Notes: generated from the sequence alone by a model not told the origin. A stretch of DNA of 64,000 nt from Couchioplanes caeruleus (GCF_003751945.1 NZ_RJKL01000001.1:8240476-8304475), one strand, 5' to 3'. Positions 1 through 10,954 are shown, counted from the first letter of the stretch. Translations and numbers: made by a program.

Positions 1-1763
1 TGTTCGGCATCTTCGGGCACGGCAACGTCGCCGGCATCGGGCAGGCCCTGCTGCAGGCGCAGCGCACCGGCGACGCGGACCTGCCGTACCACCTCGCCCG
101 TAACGAGCAGGCCATGGTGCACGCCGCGGTCGGTTACGCCCGGATGCGCAACCGCCTGTCCGCGATGGCCTGCACCGCGTCGATCGGGCCCGGCTCGACC
201 AACATGCTGACCGGCGCCGCGCTGGCCACCGTCAACCGCATCCCGGTCCTGCTGTTGCCCAGCGACGTCTTCGCCACCCGGGCCGCCGCACCGGTGTTGC
301 AGGAGCTGGAGGATCCGCGCTCGTACGACGTGTCGGTCAACGACGCGTTCCGCCCGCTGTCGCGCTTCTTCGACCGGATCTGGCGCCCGGAGCAGCTCCC
401 GTCGGCGCTGCTCGCCGCGATGCGGGTGCTGTGCGACCCGGCCGAGACCGGCGCGGTCACCCTGTGCCTGCCGCAGGACGTGCAGGCCGAGGCGTACGAC
501 TTCCCGGACGCCCTGTTCGCCCGGCGCGTCTGGCACGTGGCCCGCCCGGTGCCGGAGCCGGCCGCGCTGGCGCGCGCGGCCGAGGTGATCCGGGCCGCCG
601 AGCGCCCGCTGATCGTCGCCGGCGGGGGAGTGGTCTACGCCGAGGCGTCGGCCGAGCTCGACGCCTTCGCCCGGGCCACCGGCATCCCGGTCGCCGACAC
701 CCACGCCGGCAAGGGGGCGCTGAGCTGGGACCATCCGAACTCCGTCGGCGGCGTCGGCTCGACCGGCACCCCGGTCGCCAACACGCTGGCCCGCGAGGCC
801 GACGTGGTCATCGGCGTCGGCACCCGCTACAGCGACTTTACGACGGCGTCGCGGACCGCGTTCGCGCATCCGGACGTGCGGTTCGTGAACCTCAACGTCG
901 CCGCCTTCGACGCCCACAAGGAGTCGGCCACCGCGCTCGTGGCCGACGCCCGCGAGGGGCTCGCCGCCCTGACCGAGGCGCTCGGCGGCACTCGGTTCGA
1001 TCGGGACTTCGCCGCGGACGTGGCCGCGTGGCAGGCCCGCGTCGAGCGGGCGTACCACCTCGGGCATGGGCCGCGGCCGGCGCAGAGCGAGGTGATCGGC
1101 GCGGTCAACGAGGCCTGCGGCGAGCGCGACGTCGTGGTCCAGGCGGCCGGCAGCATGCCCGGGGACCTGCAACTGCTGTGGCGTGCCCGGGACCCGAAGC
1201 AGTACCACGTCGAGTACGGCTACTCCTGCATGGGCTTCGAGATCGCCGGCGCCCTCGGGATCAAGATGGCCGATCCGAGCCGCGAGGTGTATGCGCTGGT
1301 CGGCGACGGCTCGTACCTGATGATGGCGCAGGAGATCGTCACCGCGGTGGCCGAGGGCGTCAAGCTCGTCGTGGTGCTGGTGCAGAACCACGGCTTCGCG
1401 TCGATCGGCGCGTTGTCGGAGTCGCTCGGTTCGCAGCGCTTCGGCACCAGCTACCGCTACCGCGGCGCCGACGACGACTACGACGGCGGCCTGCTGCCCG
1501 TCGACCTCGCGGCCAACGCCGAGAGCCTGGGCGCCGCGGTGATCCGCTGCCGCACGATCGCCGACCTCACCGAGGGGCTCAAGCGGGCCCGCGAGGCCGA
1601 CCGGCTCACCGTCGTGCACATCGAGACCGATCCGCTGTCGCCGGTGCCGTCCTCGGAGTCGTGGTGGGACGTCCCCGTCGCCGAGGTCTCCACCTTGGAC
1701 AGCACGCGCACCGCACGGGCCGCCTACGAGACCGCCAAGCGCGGCCAGCGCCCGTACCTCTAG
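1..1763 (+). CDS. iolD: 3D-(3,5/4)-trihydroxycyclohexane-1,2-dione hydrolase (5' partial)
   Basis: Thiamine-diphosphate enzyme that opens the ring of trihydroxycyclohexane-1,2-dione in myo-inositol breakdown. The reading frame is open from base 3 to the TAG at 1761, giving 586 residues with the N-terminus outside the window. The visible start reads FGIFGHGNVAGIG followed by ARNEQAMVHAA, whose Glu is the conserved glutamate that activates the ThDP aminopyrimidine ring. The central ThDP-fold region and the C-terminal GDGSYLMMAQEI (pyrophosphate/Mg binding, with a downstream Asn in VQNHGF) are intact. It is followed 14 bases later by iolA in the same direction. The family is clear. IolD rather than another ThDP enzyme is supported by the GHGNVAGIG start and by the iolA and isomerase neighbours. 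Confidence 0.93.
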   Translation, partial: FGIFGHGNVAGIGQALLQAQRTGDADLPYHLARNEQAMVHAAVGYARMRNRLSAMACTASIGPGSTNMLTGAALATVNRIPVLLLPSDVFATRAAAPVLQELEDPRSYDVSVNDAFRPLSRFFDRIWRPEQLPSALLAAMRVLCDPAETGAVTLCLPQDVQAEAYDFPDALFARRVWHVARPVPEPAALARAAEVIRAAERPLIVAGGGVVYAEASAELDAFARATGIPVADTHAGKGALSWDHPNSVGGVGSTGTPVANTLAREADVVIGVGTRYSDFTTASRTAFAHPDVRFVNLNVAAFDAHKESATALVADAREGLAALTEALGGTRFDRDFAADVAAWQARVERAYHLGHGPRPAQSEVIGAVNEACGERDVVVQAAGSMPGDLQLLWRARDPKQYHVEYGYSCMGFEIAGALGIKMADPSREVYALVGDGSYLMMAQEIVTAVAEGVKLVVVLVQNHGFASIGALSESLGSQRFGTSYRYRGADDDYDGGLLPVDLAANAESLGAAVIRCRTIADLTEGLKRAREADRLTVVHIETDPLSPVPSSESWWDVPVAEVSTLDSTRTARAAYETAKRGQRPYL

Positions 1764-1777
1764 AAGGGACCTGCGAG

Positions 1778-3274
<1,497 letters not shown>

Positions 3275-3285
3275 AGGACGGTGCC

Positions 3286-4209
3286 ATGACCACCTCGATC
3301 CGCCGCCTGCGGCTCGGTAGCTGCCCCGACTCGTGGGGCGTCTGGTTCGCCGACGACCCGCGGCAGACGCCCTGGCAGCGGTTCCTCGACGAGCTGTCCG
3401 GGGCCGGCTACCGCTGGCTGGAGCTGGGCCCGTACGGATATCTGCCGACCGACCCGGCACGGCTGCGCGACGAGCTCGCCAAGCGCGACCTGTCCTGTGC
3501 CGGCGGCACGGTCGCCGGCGTCGGCGGCCCGCACAAGGACTTCGCCGACGTGGTCGCCGAGACCCGCAAGGTGGCGGAGCTGACCCGCGCCCTGGGCGCG
3601 GAGAACCTGATCTTCGTCCCCGTGCCCGGCTACCGCGACGACGCGACCGGCGCCTACCACGAGCCCGCCGAGCTGAGCCCGGAGCGCTGGCGCGCCCTGG
3701 TGGACAACAGCAACACCCTCGGCCGGATCCTCGCCGAGGAGTACGGCCTCGCGATGCGGTTCCATCCGCACGCCGACTACCACGTGGAGACCCAGGAGCA
3801 GACCGAGCGGTTCCTCGCCGACACGGATCCGCGGTGGGTGTCGCTGTGTCTTGACACCGGCCACCTCGCCTACCGGGGAGCGGACGTGCCGGCGCTCGTC
3901 CGCAAGCATCCGGACCGCATCGGCTATGTCCACATCAAACAGATGGACCGGGCCGTCGCCGACCGCGCGGCCCGGGAGGACCTGCCGTTCGGCCAGGCCG
4001 TCGCGCAGGGCGCCAGCGTCGAGCCGCCGGCCGGTGCGCCCGACGTCCCGTCCGTGCTGACGGCGCTCGGGGAACTCGACGCTGACCTCTTCGTGGTCGT
4101 CGAGCAGGACATGTATCCCGTCGACTTCGACGTGCCCCTGCCGATCGCCACCCGTACCCGTGCCTATCTGAACTCCATGTCCACCTTCGAGGAAGAGGCG
4201 AACCGATGA
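3286..4209 (+). CDS. iolE: IolE-like sugar isomerase/dehydratase (TIM barrel)
   Basis: Predicted inosose dehydratase or related xylose-isomerase-like TIM barrel of 307 residues. In the inositol pathway IolE converts 2-keto-myo-inositol into the dione that IolD hydrolyses. The N-terminus RLGSCPDSWGVWF and the early LELGPYGYLPTDP match the IolE branch of the AP-endonuclease-2-like fold. MRFHPHADYHVET and SLCLDTGHLAYRG hold the expected metal-binding His/Glu/Asp residues, and VVVEQDMYP ends the barrel. The ATG at 3286 follows GAAGGA at 3273-3278. The last bases overlap the next start (ATGA), so translation is probably coupled. The exact substrate is inferred from context, because this superfamily contains many isomerases of different specificity. 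Confidence 0.72.
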   Translation: MTTSIRRLRLGSCPDSWGVWFADDPRQTPWQRFLDELSGAGYRWLELGPYGYLPTDPARLRDELAKRDLSCAGGTVAGVGGPHKDFADVVAETRKVAELTRALGAENLIFVPVPGYRDDATGAYHEPAELSPERWRALVDNSNTLGRILAEEYGLAMRFHPHADYHVETQEQTERFLADTDPRWVSLCLDTGHLAYRGADVPALVRKHPDRIGYVHIKQMDRAVADRAAREDLPFGQAVAQGASVEPPAGAPDVPSVLTALGELDADLFVVVEQDMYPVDFDVPLPIATRTRAYLNSMSTFEEEANR

Positions 4210-5186
4210 GAACGCGCCGAATGGTCGCGCTGGTGGCAGTGGTGACCCTCGGGGTCACCGCGTGCAGCGGCGGCGGCCGGGAACAGACCGACGACACGAC
4301 GGGCGGCGGTGGCAACGCACCGGGCAGCTCCGGCTACACGATCGCGTTCGTCACCCACGAGACGCCGGGCGACACCTTCTGGGACAAGATCAAGGCCGGC
4401 GCCACCCAGGCGGCCAAGGACCAGGGCGTCACCCTGAAGTACTCCAACGATCCGGCCGCCGACAAGCAGGCCGTGCTCATCCAGAACGCGGTCGATTCCA
4501 AGGTCAACGGGATCGCCACCACGCTGGTGACGCCGAACGCCCTGGCCGGGGCCGTGAAGGCGGCCACCGACGCGAAGATCCCGGTGGTCGGCCTGAACTC
4601 CGGTATCGACCAGTACCAGCAGCTCGGCGCGCTGATGTACTTCGGATCCGACGAGACAATCGCCGGACAGAGCGCGGGCCGGCGCCTCGCCGAGGCCGGC
4701 GCCAAGCACCCGCTCTGTGTCATCCACCAGGCCGGCTCGGTGGCCCTCGAGGCCCGCTGCGCCGGCGTCAAGAGCGCCGTGCCGGGCACGGAGAACATTC
4801 AGGTCAACGGCGCCGACGACTCCTCCGTCGTGTCCACCCTGCAGGCGAAGCTGTCGCAGGACAAGTCGATCGACTCCATCGTGACCCTGGGCGCGCAGAT
4901 CGCGCAGGACACCCTCAAGGCGAAGGACGCCTCCGGCAGCGCCGCCAAACTCGTCACCTTCGACCTCAACGCCGAGATCGCTCAGAGCATCCAGGATGGC
5001 AAGATCGAGTTCTCCATCGACCAGCAGCCCTATGTCCAGGGCTACATGGCCGTGACCTCGCTGTATCTCTATCTGAAGAACGGCAACGACATCGGCGGCG
5101 GTAAGCCCGTGCTCACCGGCCCGTCCTTCGTCGACAAGGACAACATCGCCACCATCCTGCCCTTCACGAAGAACAACACGCGCTGA
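4206..5186 (+). CDS. Sugar/inositol ABC transporter substrate-binding lipoprotein
   Basis: Extracytoplasmic solute receptor of 326 residues. Positions 1-20 form a lipoprotein signal (two Arg pairs, hydrophobic core, lipobox VTAC with Cys20), followed by a Gly/Thr-rich tether. The remainder is a periplasmic-binding-protein-4 type domain of the ribose/galactose class: YTIAFVTHETPGDTFWDKI at the first strand, NGIATTLVTPNAL, and YFGSDETIAGQSAGRR at the hinge. The start overlaps the preceding stop (ATGA), and a permease and an ATPase gene follow, so this is the ligand receptor of that importer. An inositol or inositol-like ligand is inferred from the catabolic genes around it; the sequence alone does not fix the sugar. 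Confidence 0.88.
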   Translation: MRTRRMVALVAVVTLGVTACSGGGREQTDDTTGGGGNAPGSSGYTIAFVTHETPGDTFWDKIKAGATQAAKDQGVTLKYSNDPAADKQAVLIQNAVDSKVNGIATTLVTPNALAGAVKAATDAKIPVVGLNSGIDQYQQLGALMYFGSDETIAGQSAGRRLAEAGAKHPLCVIHQAGSVALEARCAGVKSAVPGTENIQVNGADDSSVVSTLQAKLSQDKSIDSIVTLGAQIAQDTLKAKDASGSAAKLVTFDLNAEIAQSIQDGKIEFSIDQQPYVQGYMAVTSLYLYLKNGNDIGGGKPVLTGPSFVDKDNIATILPFTKNNTR

Positions 5187-5246
5187 CCCTCCTCCGCGGG
5201 GGTCGCCGCGGCGGCCTCCGCGGAGAAATCGAACGGAGTCCCCTCC

Positions 5247-6311
5247 ATGAGCCACAGCGTGCAGACGGCGCCACCACCCGTCTCGGTGCCGTCTCGAATA
5301 ACCCGGAGCCTCTCCCAGCGGCTGCTCGGCCGTCCCGAGGTGGGCGCCCTGGTCGCCGCCGTACTCATCTTCATCTTCTTCCTCGCCATGGCGCCGGCCT
5401 TCCGGTCCGCCGAGTCCTTCTTCACCGTGCTCTACCAGTCCTCGACGATCGGCATCGTCGCCGTCGGCGTCGGCATGCTCATGATCGGCGGCGAGTTCGA
5501 CCTCTCCGCGGGCGTCATCACCACCACCGCGGGCCTGGTCAACTCCATGTTCTGCTGGTACTTCGGGGTCAATCTGTGGGTCGGCGCGCTGCTCTCGCTG
5601 TCCTTCTGCCTGCTCGTCGGCTTCCTCAACGGCTACCTGGTGATGAAGACCGGCATTCCGAGCTTCCTCATCACGCTGGGCACCTTCTTCGTGCTGCAGG
5701 GCGCCAATCTCGGCCTCACCAAGCTCGTCACCGGATCGGTCTCGAGCCCCGACATCAGCCAGATCGACGGTTTCGGGTCGCTGAACAAGATCTTCGCGTC
5801 CAGCTTCAAGATCGGCCCGGTCACCGTCTGGATCACCGTGATCTGGTGGGCCCTCTTCGTCGCGCTCGCCGCCTGGATCCTGCAGCGGACCCGCATCGGC
5901 AACTGGTTCTTCGCCGTCGGCGGCGCCCCGGACAGCGCCCGCGCGGTCGGCGTGCCGGTGGTGAAGACGAAGATCGGCCTGTTCATGACGGTGTCGTTCC
6001 TCGGCTGGTTCGTCGGCATGCACACGCTCTACCGGTTCAACACCCTGCAGGCCGGCAACGGCGTCGGCAACGAGTTCCTCTACATCATCGCCGCGGTCGT
6101 CGGCGGCACGCTGCTCACCGGCGGCTTCGGCAACGCGATCGGCGTCGCCGTCGGCGCCTTCATCTTCGGCATGACCAGCCTCGGCATCGTCTACGCCGGG
6201 TGGGACCCCAACTGGTTCCGGGCCTTCCTCGGCGTCATGCTCCTGCTCGCCGTCCTCGTCAACCTCTACATCAAGCGCATGTCGACCTCCGGAAGGTGGG
6301 CTGAGTCATGA
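5247..6311 (+). CDS. Sugar ABC transporter permease (BPD_transp_2 type)
   Basis: Integral membrane permease of 354 residues, belonging to the ribose/xylose permease family (RbsC/XylH-like). About eight to ten hydrophobic segments are visible, starting near residue 33 (GALVAAVLIFIFFLAMAPAF). The family signature MLMIGGEFDLSAGVITTTAG near residues 75-95 is conserved, as are the FLNGYLVMKTGIPSFLITLG region and the C-terminal VVGGTLLTGGFGNAIGVAVGAF segment. It lies 60 bases after the binding protein, and its stop overlaps the start of the ATPase gene (ATGA), so the two are translationally coupled. It would form the homodimeric channel of the inositol-cluster importer. Confidence 0.9.
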   Translation: MSHSVQTAPPPVSVPSRITRSLSQRLLGRPEVGALVAAVLIFIFFLAMAPAFRSAESFFTVLYQSSTIGIVAVGVGMLMIGGEFDLSAGVITTTAGLVNSMFCWYFGVNLWVGALLSLSFCLLVGFLNGYLVMKTGIPSFLITLGTFFVLQGANLGLTKLVTGSVSSPDISQIDGFGSLNKIFASSFKIGPVTVWITVIWWALFVALAAWILQRTRIGNWFFAVGGAPDSARAVGVPVVKTKIGLFMTVSFLGWFVGMHTLYRFNTLQAGNGVGNEFLYIIAAVVGGTLLTGGFGNAIGVAVGAFIFGMTSLGIVYAGWDPNWFRAFLGVMLLLAVLVNLYIKRMSTSGRWAES

Positions 6312-7123
6312 CCGACACCCTCGCGCACCACGCCGACAGCGGACTGCAGAAGGGCGAGCCGCTCATCGAGATGGACGGCGTCGGCAAGTCGTACGGTGCG
6401 ATCCGCGCGCTCCGCGGCATCGGCCTGCGGGTCAACGCCGGCGAGGTCACCTGCGTGCTGGGCGACAACGGTGCGGGCAAGTCCACCCTGATCAAGATCA
6501 TGTCGGGCCTGCACCCGCACAACGAGGGCACGCTGCGGGTCGACGGCCGAGAGCTGACCTTCTCGTCCCCGCGGGAGGCCCTCGACCACGGCATCGCGAC
6601 CGTCTACCAGGACCTCGCCGTGGTCCCGCTCATGGAGGTCTGGCGCAACTTCTTCCTCGGCTCCGAGATCAGCTCAGGCCGGTTCCCCCTGGCCGGGCTC
6701 AAGATCCGCGACATGAGGCGGATCGCCGACGAGGAACTGCGCAAGATGGGCATCGTCGTCAAGGACATCGACCAACCGATCGGCACTCTCTCCGGCGGCC
6801 AGCGGCAGTGCGTCGCCATCGCCCGCGCGGTCTACTTCGGCGCCCGCGTCCTGATCCTCGACGAGCCGACGGCCGCGCTGGGCGTCAAGCAGTCCGGGAT
6901 CGTGCTCAAGTACGTCGCCGCCGCCCGCGACGCCGGGCTGGGGGTCGTGTTCATCACCCACAACCCGCACCACGCGTACCTGGTCGGGGACCACTTCGTC
7001 ATCCTCAAGCTCGGCGCCACCGTCCTCGACAAGACCCGCAAGGAGGTCGGCCTCGACGAGCTGACCGCCCAGATGGCGGGCGGCGACGAACTGGCCGAGC
7101 TCTCCCACGAACTCGGCCGTTGA
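6308..7123 (+). CDS. Sugar ABC transporter ATP-binding protein (single domain)
   Basis: Cytoplasmic ATPase of 271 residues that powers the adjacent permease. Walker A is GDNGAGKST (about residues 54-62), the Q-loop is in TVYQDLAVVPLM, the signature motif is LSGGQRQCVAIAR, and Walker B is VLILDEPTAAL followed by the switch His in VFITHNPHHAY. It carries a single nucleotide-binding domain, unlike the duplicated RbsA/MglA proteins, and resembles the shorter FrcA-like subunits. Two copies would be needed per transporter. ATPase and permease genes overlap by 4 bases. Confidence 0.91.
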   Translation: MTDTLAHHADSGLQKGEPLIEMDGVGKSYGAIRALRGIGLRVNAGEVTCVLGDNGAGKSTLIKIMSGLHPHNEGTLRVDGRELTFSSPREALDHGIATVYQDLAVVPLMEVWRNFFLGSEISSGRFPLAGLKIRDMRRIADEELRKMGIVVKDIDQPIGTLSGGQRQCVAIARAVYFGARVLILDEPTAALGVKQSGIVLKYVAAARDAGLGVVFITHNPHHAYLVGDHFVILKLGATVLDKTRKEVGLDELTAQMAGGDELAELSHELGR

Positions 7124-7137
7124 AAGGACCCGTGCGC

Positions 7138-8151
7138 ATGCTCAGAATCGGAGTCATCGGCACCGGCATGATCGGCCAGGACCACATCCGGCGCATGACC
7201 AGCGTCCTGGCGGGCGTCGAGGTCACCGCCGTCACGGACGTGGACGTGGAGACCGCCAAGAGGGTCGCCGACGCCCTGCCGGGCGCGGTCGTGCACGGTA
7301 GCGGCGAGGACCTGATCGCCGACCCCGGCGTCGACGCGGTAGTCGTCTGCTCGTGGGGACCGACCCACGAGCAGTACGTGCTCGCCTGTATCGCGGCAGG
7401 CAAACAGGTGTTCTGCGAAAAGCCGCTCGCCACCACCGAGGAGGCCTGCCGGCGCATCGTCGAGGCCGAGGTCGGTCACGGCCGCCGGTTGGTCCAGGTC
7501 GGATACATGCGACGGTACGACGCCGCGTACCGCGCGCTGAAGGCGGTCGTCGACAGCGGCCGGATCGGTGCGCCGTTGATGATGCACTGCGCCCACCGCA
7601 ACCCGGGCGTGCCCTCGTACTACGAGAAGGAGAGCGCTATCACGGACACGGCGGTGCACGAGATCGACATGGTGCGCTGGATGTTCGGCGAGGAGATCGT
7701 GGCGGTGCGCGTGCTCGTACCCCGCAAGAGCCGCAACGGCGGCGACCTGCAGGACCCGCTGCTCTTCCTGCTCGAGCTGGCCGGCGGGGCGATCGTCGAC
7801 GTCGAGATCTCCGTCAACATCCGCTACGGCTACGACATCCGCGGGGAGGTCGTCGGCGAGGACGGCACCGCGGCGCTCGGCGAACCGAGCCCGGTCATGG
7901 TGCGCGGCGGCGGCCGGCTCGCCATGCCGGTGCCGGCGGACTGGCGGGAACGGTTCATCCGCGCCTACGACGTGGAACTGCAGGAATGGATCGACTCGAT
8001 CGCCGCGGGCGGGCCACCGGTGGGCCCGAGCGCCTGGGACGGCTACGCCGCGGCGGTGGTCTCGGACGCGGGCGTCGCGGCCCTGCGCGGCGGGGACCGG
8101 GTCGGCGTGACGCTGATGCCGCGCCCGGCCCTGTACGAGGTGGCTCCGTGA
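7138..8151 (+). CDS. Gfo/Idh/MocA family dehydrogenase (IolG-like)
   Basis: NAD(P)-dependent sugar or inositol dehydrogenase of 337 residues. It has an N-terminal Rossmann fold with RIGVIGTGMIGQDHIRR, a CEKPLATTEEACRR motif whose Lys is the conserved EKP catalytic lysine, and a C-terminal alpha/beta domain with the Asp-x-x-x-His pair in DTAVHEIDMVRWMFG. The ATG at 7138 is preferred because AAAGGA at 7123-7128 lies 9 bases upstream; an in-frame GTG at 7132 would be only 3 bases from it. Context suggests an inositol 2-dehydrogenase or scyllo-inositol dehydrogenase, feeding the inosose used by the IolE-like enzyme. The substrate is not determined by sequence. The stop overlaps the next start. 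Confidence 0.85.
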   Translation: MLRIGVIGTGMIGQDHIRRMTSVLAGVEVTAVTDVDVETAKRVADALPGAVVHGSGEDLIADPGVDAVVVCSWGPTHEQYVLACIAAGKQVFCEKPLATTEEACRRIVEAEVGHGRRLVQVGYMRRYDAAYRALKAVVDSGRIGAPLMMHCAHRNPGVPSYYEKESAITDTAVHEIDMVRWMFGEEIVAVRVLVPRKSRNGGDLQDPLLFLLELAGGAIVDVEISVNIRYGYDIRGEVVGEDGTAALGEPSPVMVRGGGRLAMPVPADWRERFIRAYDVELQEWIDSIAAGGPPVGPSAWDGYAAAVVSDAGVAALRGGDRVGVTLMPRPALYEVAP

Positions 8152-9008
8152 AGATCGCACTCGACCCGTACATGCTGCGTACGGTGCCCCTGCTCGACCT
8201 GCCGCGCCGCGTCGCGGAGCTCGGCTACCGGCACATCGAACTGTCCCCCCGGGACGACTTCCTGCCGTTCTTCCTCCACCCCCGCGCCGACCGGGCGACG
8301 ATTACGGCGTTCAAGCGGGAACTCGCCGCGGCCGACGTGGAGATCGCGTCGGTCCTGCCGCTGTACAGATGGTCGGGCCCGGACGAGGGCGAGCGGCAGG
8401 CGGCGGTGCGCTATTGGAAGCGGGCCATCGAAATCACCGTGGATCTCGGCGTCACCGTGATGAACTCCGAGTTCAACGGCCGCCCGGCGGCCGCAGAGGC
8501 GAGCGAGGCCCAGTTCTGGCGCTCCCTGGAGGAGCTCCTCCCGATCTTCGAGCGCGAGGGCGTCCGGCTGGTCCTGGAACCCCACCCCGACGACTTCGTC
8601 GAGGACGGCGTCGCCGGGGTGAACCTGGTCCGCGGCATCGACTCGGACCTGGTGTCGTTCCTCTACTGCGCCCCGCACACCTTCCACCAGGGCGGCGACC
8701 TCGCGGCCGTGATGCGCCACGCCGGGCCGCTGCTGACCCAGGTGCACCTCGCGGACTCGTTCGACCACCGCGGGTCGTCCGGCCTGCGGTACATCGTGAA
8801 CCCGCCCGGATCGACGGCCAGGGTGCACCAGCATCTCGACATCGGACAGGGCGAGGTGGACTGGGACCTGTTCTTCCGGACGCTGTGCGAGGTCGGCTTC
8901 GACGGGATCGCCACCGTGTGCGTGTTCGCCTGGGAGGAGCGGGCCGACGACAGTTGCCGGCACAATCTCGCGCAGATCCACCAGTACCTGCGGAAGCACG
9001 CCTTCTGA
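8148..9008 (+). CDS. Sugar phosphate isomerase/epimerase (IolI/IolH-like TIM barrel)
   Basis: TIM-barrel isomerase of 286 residues, the last gene of the inositol-type operon. It starts with GTG at 8148 inside the previous stop (GTGA), then VKIALDPYMLRTVPLLDLPRRVAELGYRHIEL, the typical xylose-isomerase-like opening. Metal-ligand candidates are Glu in LVLEPHPDDFVEDG and the His and Glu residues in LTQVHLADSF and the C-terminal AWEERAD segment. An epimerase of keto-inositols (IolI-like) would suit the operon, but the superfamily assignment is all the sequence supports. Nine bases separate its stop from the convergent hydrolase gene. Confidence 0.8.
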   Translation: MKIALDPYMLRTVPLLDLPRRVAELGYRHIELSPRDDFLPFFLHPRADRATITAFKRELAAADVEIASVLPLYRWSGPDEGERQAAVRYWKRAIEITVDLGVTVMNSEFNGRPAAAEASEAQFWRSLEELLPIFEREGVRLVLEPHPDDFVEDGVAGVNLVRGIDSDLVSFLYCAPHTFHQGGDLAAVMRHAGPLLTQVHLADSFDHRGSSGLRYIVNPPGSTARVHQHLDIGQGEVDWDLFFRTLCEVGFDGIATVCVFAWEERADDSCRHNLAQIHQYLRKHAF

Positions 9009-9016
9009 ACCTTGCT

Positions 9017-10135
9017 CTAAGGCAGCTTGTCGACCTTGGTGTCGACGCCGGCGATCCGGCGGGCGCCGGTGAGGACGGGCATGCCGCCCTTGTCGTCCTT
9101 GAGAGCCAGCCGGTAGTAGGCCGTGAGGTAGGTGGCCGCGAAGTTCTGCTGCTGCGCGGCGGTCGGCCGGTTCGGCGTCTGCGGGCAACCCGTGTCGTCC
9201 TTGTCGACCGAACCCGGTCCCGTGGTCCAGGCGGTGTTGAAGAAGTTGTGGTTGGCACGGGCGACCCGGACGAAGAACGCCGGCAGCTTGGTCCTACCCC
9301 GGGCATTGTCGAAGAACTCCCGATCGCCCTCCCGCCAGCATTCGGACGAGACGACCGCGAACGAGGTCCTGCTGACGATCGACTCATCGTCCGGGCTCCG
9401 GCCGCCGGCGGAGGCGAGAGTCACCACGCCACGGATCCGGACACCGGCGGGAACCTTGCCGCGATTGTCGTCACCGGCGGTGACCATGACGGCCTGGGCG
9501 CCGACCGAGTGCCCCATCAGACCCACCCGGGTCATGTCCACCCGGCCCCGGAAGTCGACGTCGGCCTGCCTGCCGGTGACCGCTTCGGTGAACTTCCCGG
9601 CAAGCGGGCCGGACCCGGAGGAGGTCAGCTTCTGCCACATGCCGAGGTGCTGGTTGATGAGCTTCGCGCGCTGCTCGGCGACTCCCATGAAATGGTTGAT
9701 GCCGTTCGCGCTGAGCGAGACGACCACGAACCCGTCCTGCGCCAGCGCCCTGCCGAGATAGTCGTAGCCGTGGTAGCTGGGGTATGGCTTCACACCTTTC
9801 GGGCACGGCCAGCCCGAGGGGCCGTCGTCCGGGACGTAACAGGCATTGTTCTGACCGTGCAGCAGCACGATCAGGGGAATCTTCTCCTTCGCGAGCCGGC
9901 GGGGATAGTGGACGACGGCCTTCATCTCCGAATAGCCCGGCCAGTCCGGCCTATCGGTGAAAGCCTTGTCGCCGAGGTGGTACTCGGCCACGGCGACGGC
10001 CGCGAGTGCGTTCCCCGAGCCCTTCCCGGTGGCCGCGCCCGCGGTCAGGAATCGGTTCATCATCAGGCTGCTTGCGGCCACGGCCGCGATCGACAAGACA
10101 GCAACACCGATGCGTACGCGTCGGCTACGAGCCAT
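9017..10135 (-). CDS. Exported alpha/beta hydrolase
   Basis: Predicted extracytoplasmic hydrolase of 372 residues. The ATG at 10135 follows GGAGGA in a suitable position and gives an Arg-rich N-terminus plus a hydrophobic stretch (VRIGVAVLSIAAVAASSLMM), a signal peptide or membrane anchor. The fold shows an oxyanion-loop motif LIVLLHGQNNACY, the nucleophile elbow GHSVGAQ, and a late His in ANHNFFNTAW, so a Ser-His-Asp triad is plausible. Family members with this layout include chlorophyllase/PAF-acetylhydrolase-like esterases; the substrate is unknown. It is convergent with the inositol operon and appears to be a single gene. Confidence 0.8.
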   Translation of the reverse strand: MARSRRVRIGVAVLSIAAVAASSLMMNRFLTAGAATGKGSGNALAAVAVAEYHLGDKAFTDRPDWPGYSEMKAVVHYPRRLAKEKIPLIVLLHGQNNACYVPDDGPSGWPCPKGVKPYPSYHGYDYLGRALAQDGFVVVSLSANGINHFMGVAEQRAKLINQHLGMWQKLTSSGSGPLAGKFTEAVTGRQADVDFRGRVDMTRVGLMGHSVGAQAVMVTAGDDNRGKVPAGVRIRGVVTLASAGGRSPDDESIVSRTSFAVVSSECWREGDREFFDNARGRTKLPAFFVRVARANHNFFNTAWTTGPGSVDKDDTGCPQTPNRPTAAQQQNFAATYLTAYYRLALKDDKGGMPVLTGARRIAGVDTKVDKLP

Positions 10136-10231
10136 GAAGGTCCTCCGGCGGTCGGATCGTTCGATGTGCCAACGACCGTAGGAGCGCATTGTCAGGATCC
10201 CGTGAGCATTCTTCGTACCGGACTTCCGGCG

Positions 10232-10954
10232 TCAGCTCCCGGTGGCCGCACCGACGCGGTGCAGCTCTGCCTCGCTGCCGACGGCGGTCCGATGCTCGGG
10301 ATGGTTCACGTACTCGTGGACGACCCGGATGAGGTATTCCGGGTCGACATCGGCGGGCAGGGTCCTGCGGCCGCCGCCCAATCCGCGGCGGCGCACCAGG
10401 TCGGGCCGGTGGTAGGAGGCGGCGAGACCGTGGCCGACCGCGGCGAGGGGAAGAGCGGGGTCGAAGGCGTCCCAGGGGATGAAGTGCGAGCCCAGGGCCT
10501 GGCGGTTGAGGACGCCGTCGGGTCGCAGGCGCAGACCGTGCCGGCCGGCGGCCACGTGCCATTGGACGGCGACGAGGAGCACCCACGTCGCGCCCAGGGC
10601 GGCATCGACAGGCCACAAGTACTCACGGCTGATGACGTCGGCGACCTTGTCGCCGACGAGGGGCCCGCCCAGGAGGGTGAAGGCCGCGGCCTGGAAGACA
10701 GGCGGCGCGGAGGGCGGAGCGACGAAGGCCCGCTCACGCCGCGACACGACAAGGGCGGCGGGGCGGTGGCGCGAGGCGCGCGTGTAAAGGGCGACCGCCA
10801 CGCCGGTCAGCGCCAGCGTGGTGGCGGCCGCGGGCAGCCAGATCTGCACCCGGTCTGTCTCCGTGGCAATTCCGAGCGCTACGGCAAGCACGAGGACGCC
10901 GATCATCACCAGCCGTCGTCGGCGGATGATCGCTGCGAAATCCCTGGTCAGCAC
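10232..10954 (-). CDS. Membrane protein of unknown function
   Basis: 240-residue protein with two N-terminal hydrophobic segments (about residues 16-32 and 38-58), and two more around residues 85-102 and 115-132. The C-terminal half (SREYLWPVDAALGATWV onward, then GLRLRPDGVLNRQALGSHFIPWDAF) looks like a small PH-like membrane-associated domain, as in many actinobacterial proteins of unknown role. Not recognised as a named family. It begins with ATG at 10954 after a short intergenic gap and is followed, on the same strand, by the exported hydrolase. Confidence 0.6.
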   Translation of the reverse strand: MLTRDFAAIIRRRRLVMIGVLVLAVALGIATETDRVQIWLPAAATTLALTGVAVALYTRASRHRPAALVVSRRERAFVAPPSAPPVFQAAAFTLLGGPLVGDKVADVISREYLWPVDAALGATWVLLVAVQWHVAAGRHGLRLRPDGVLNRQALGSHFIPWDAFDPALPLAAVGHGLAASYHRPDLVRRRGLGGGRRTLPADVDPEYLIRVVHEYVNHPEHRTAVGSEAELHRVGAATGS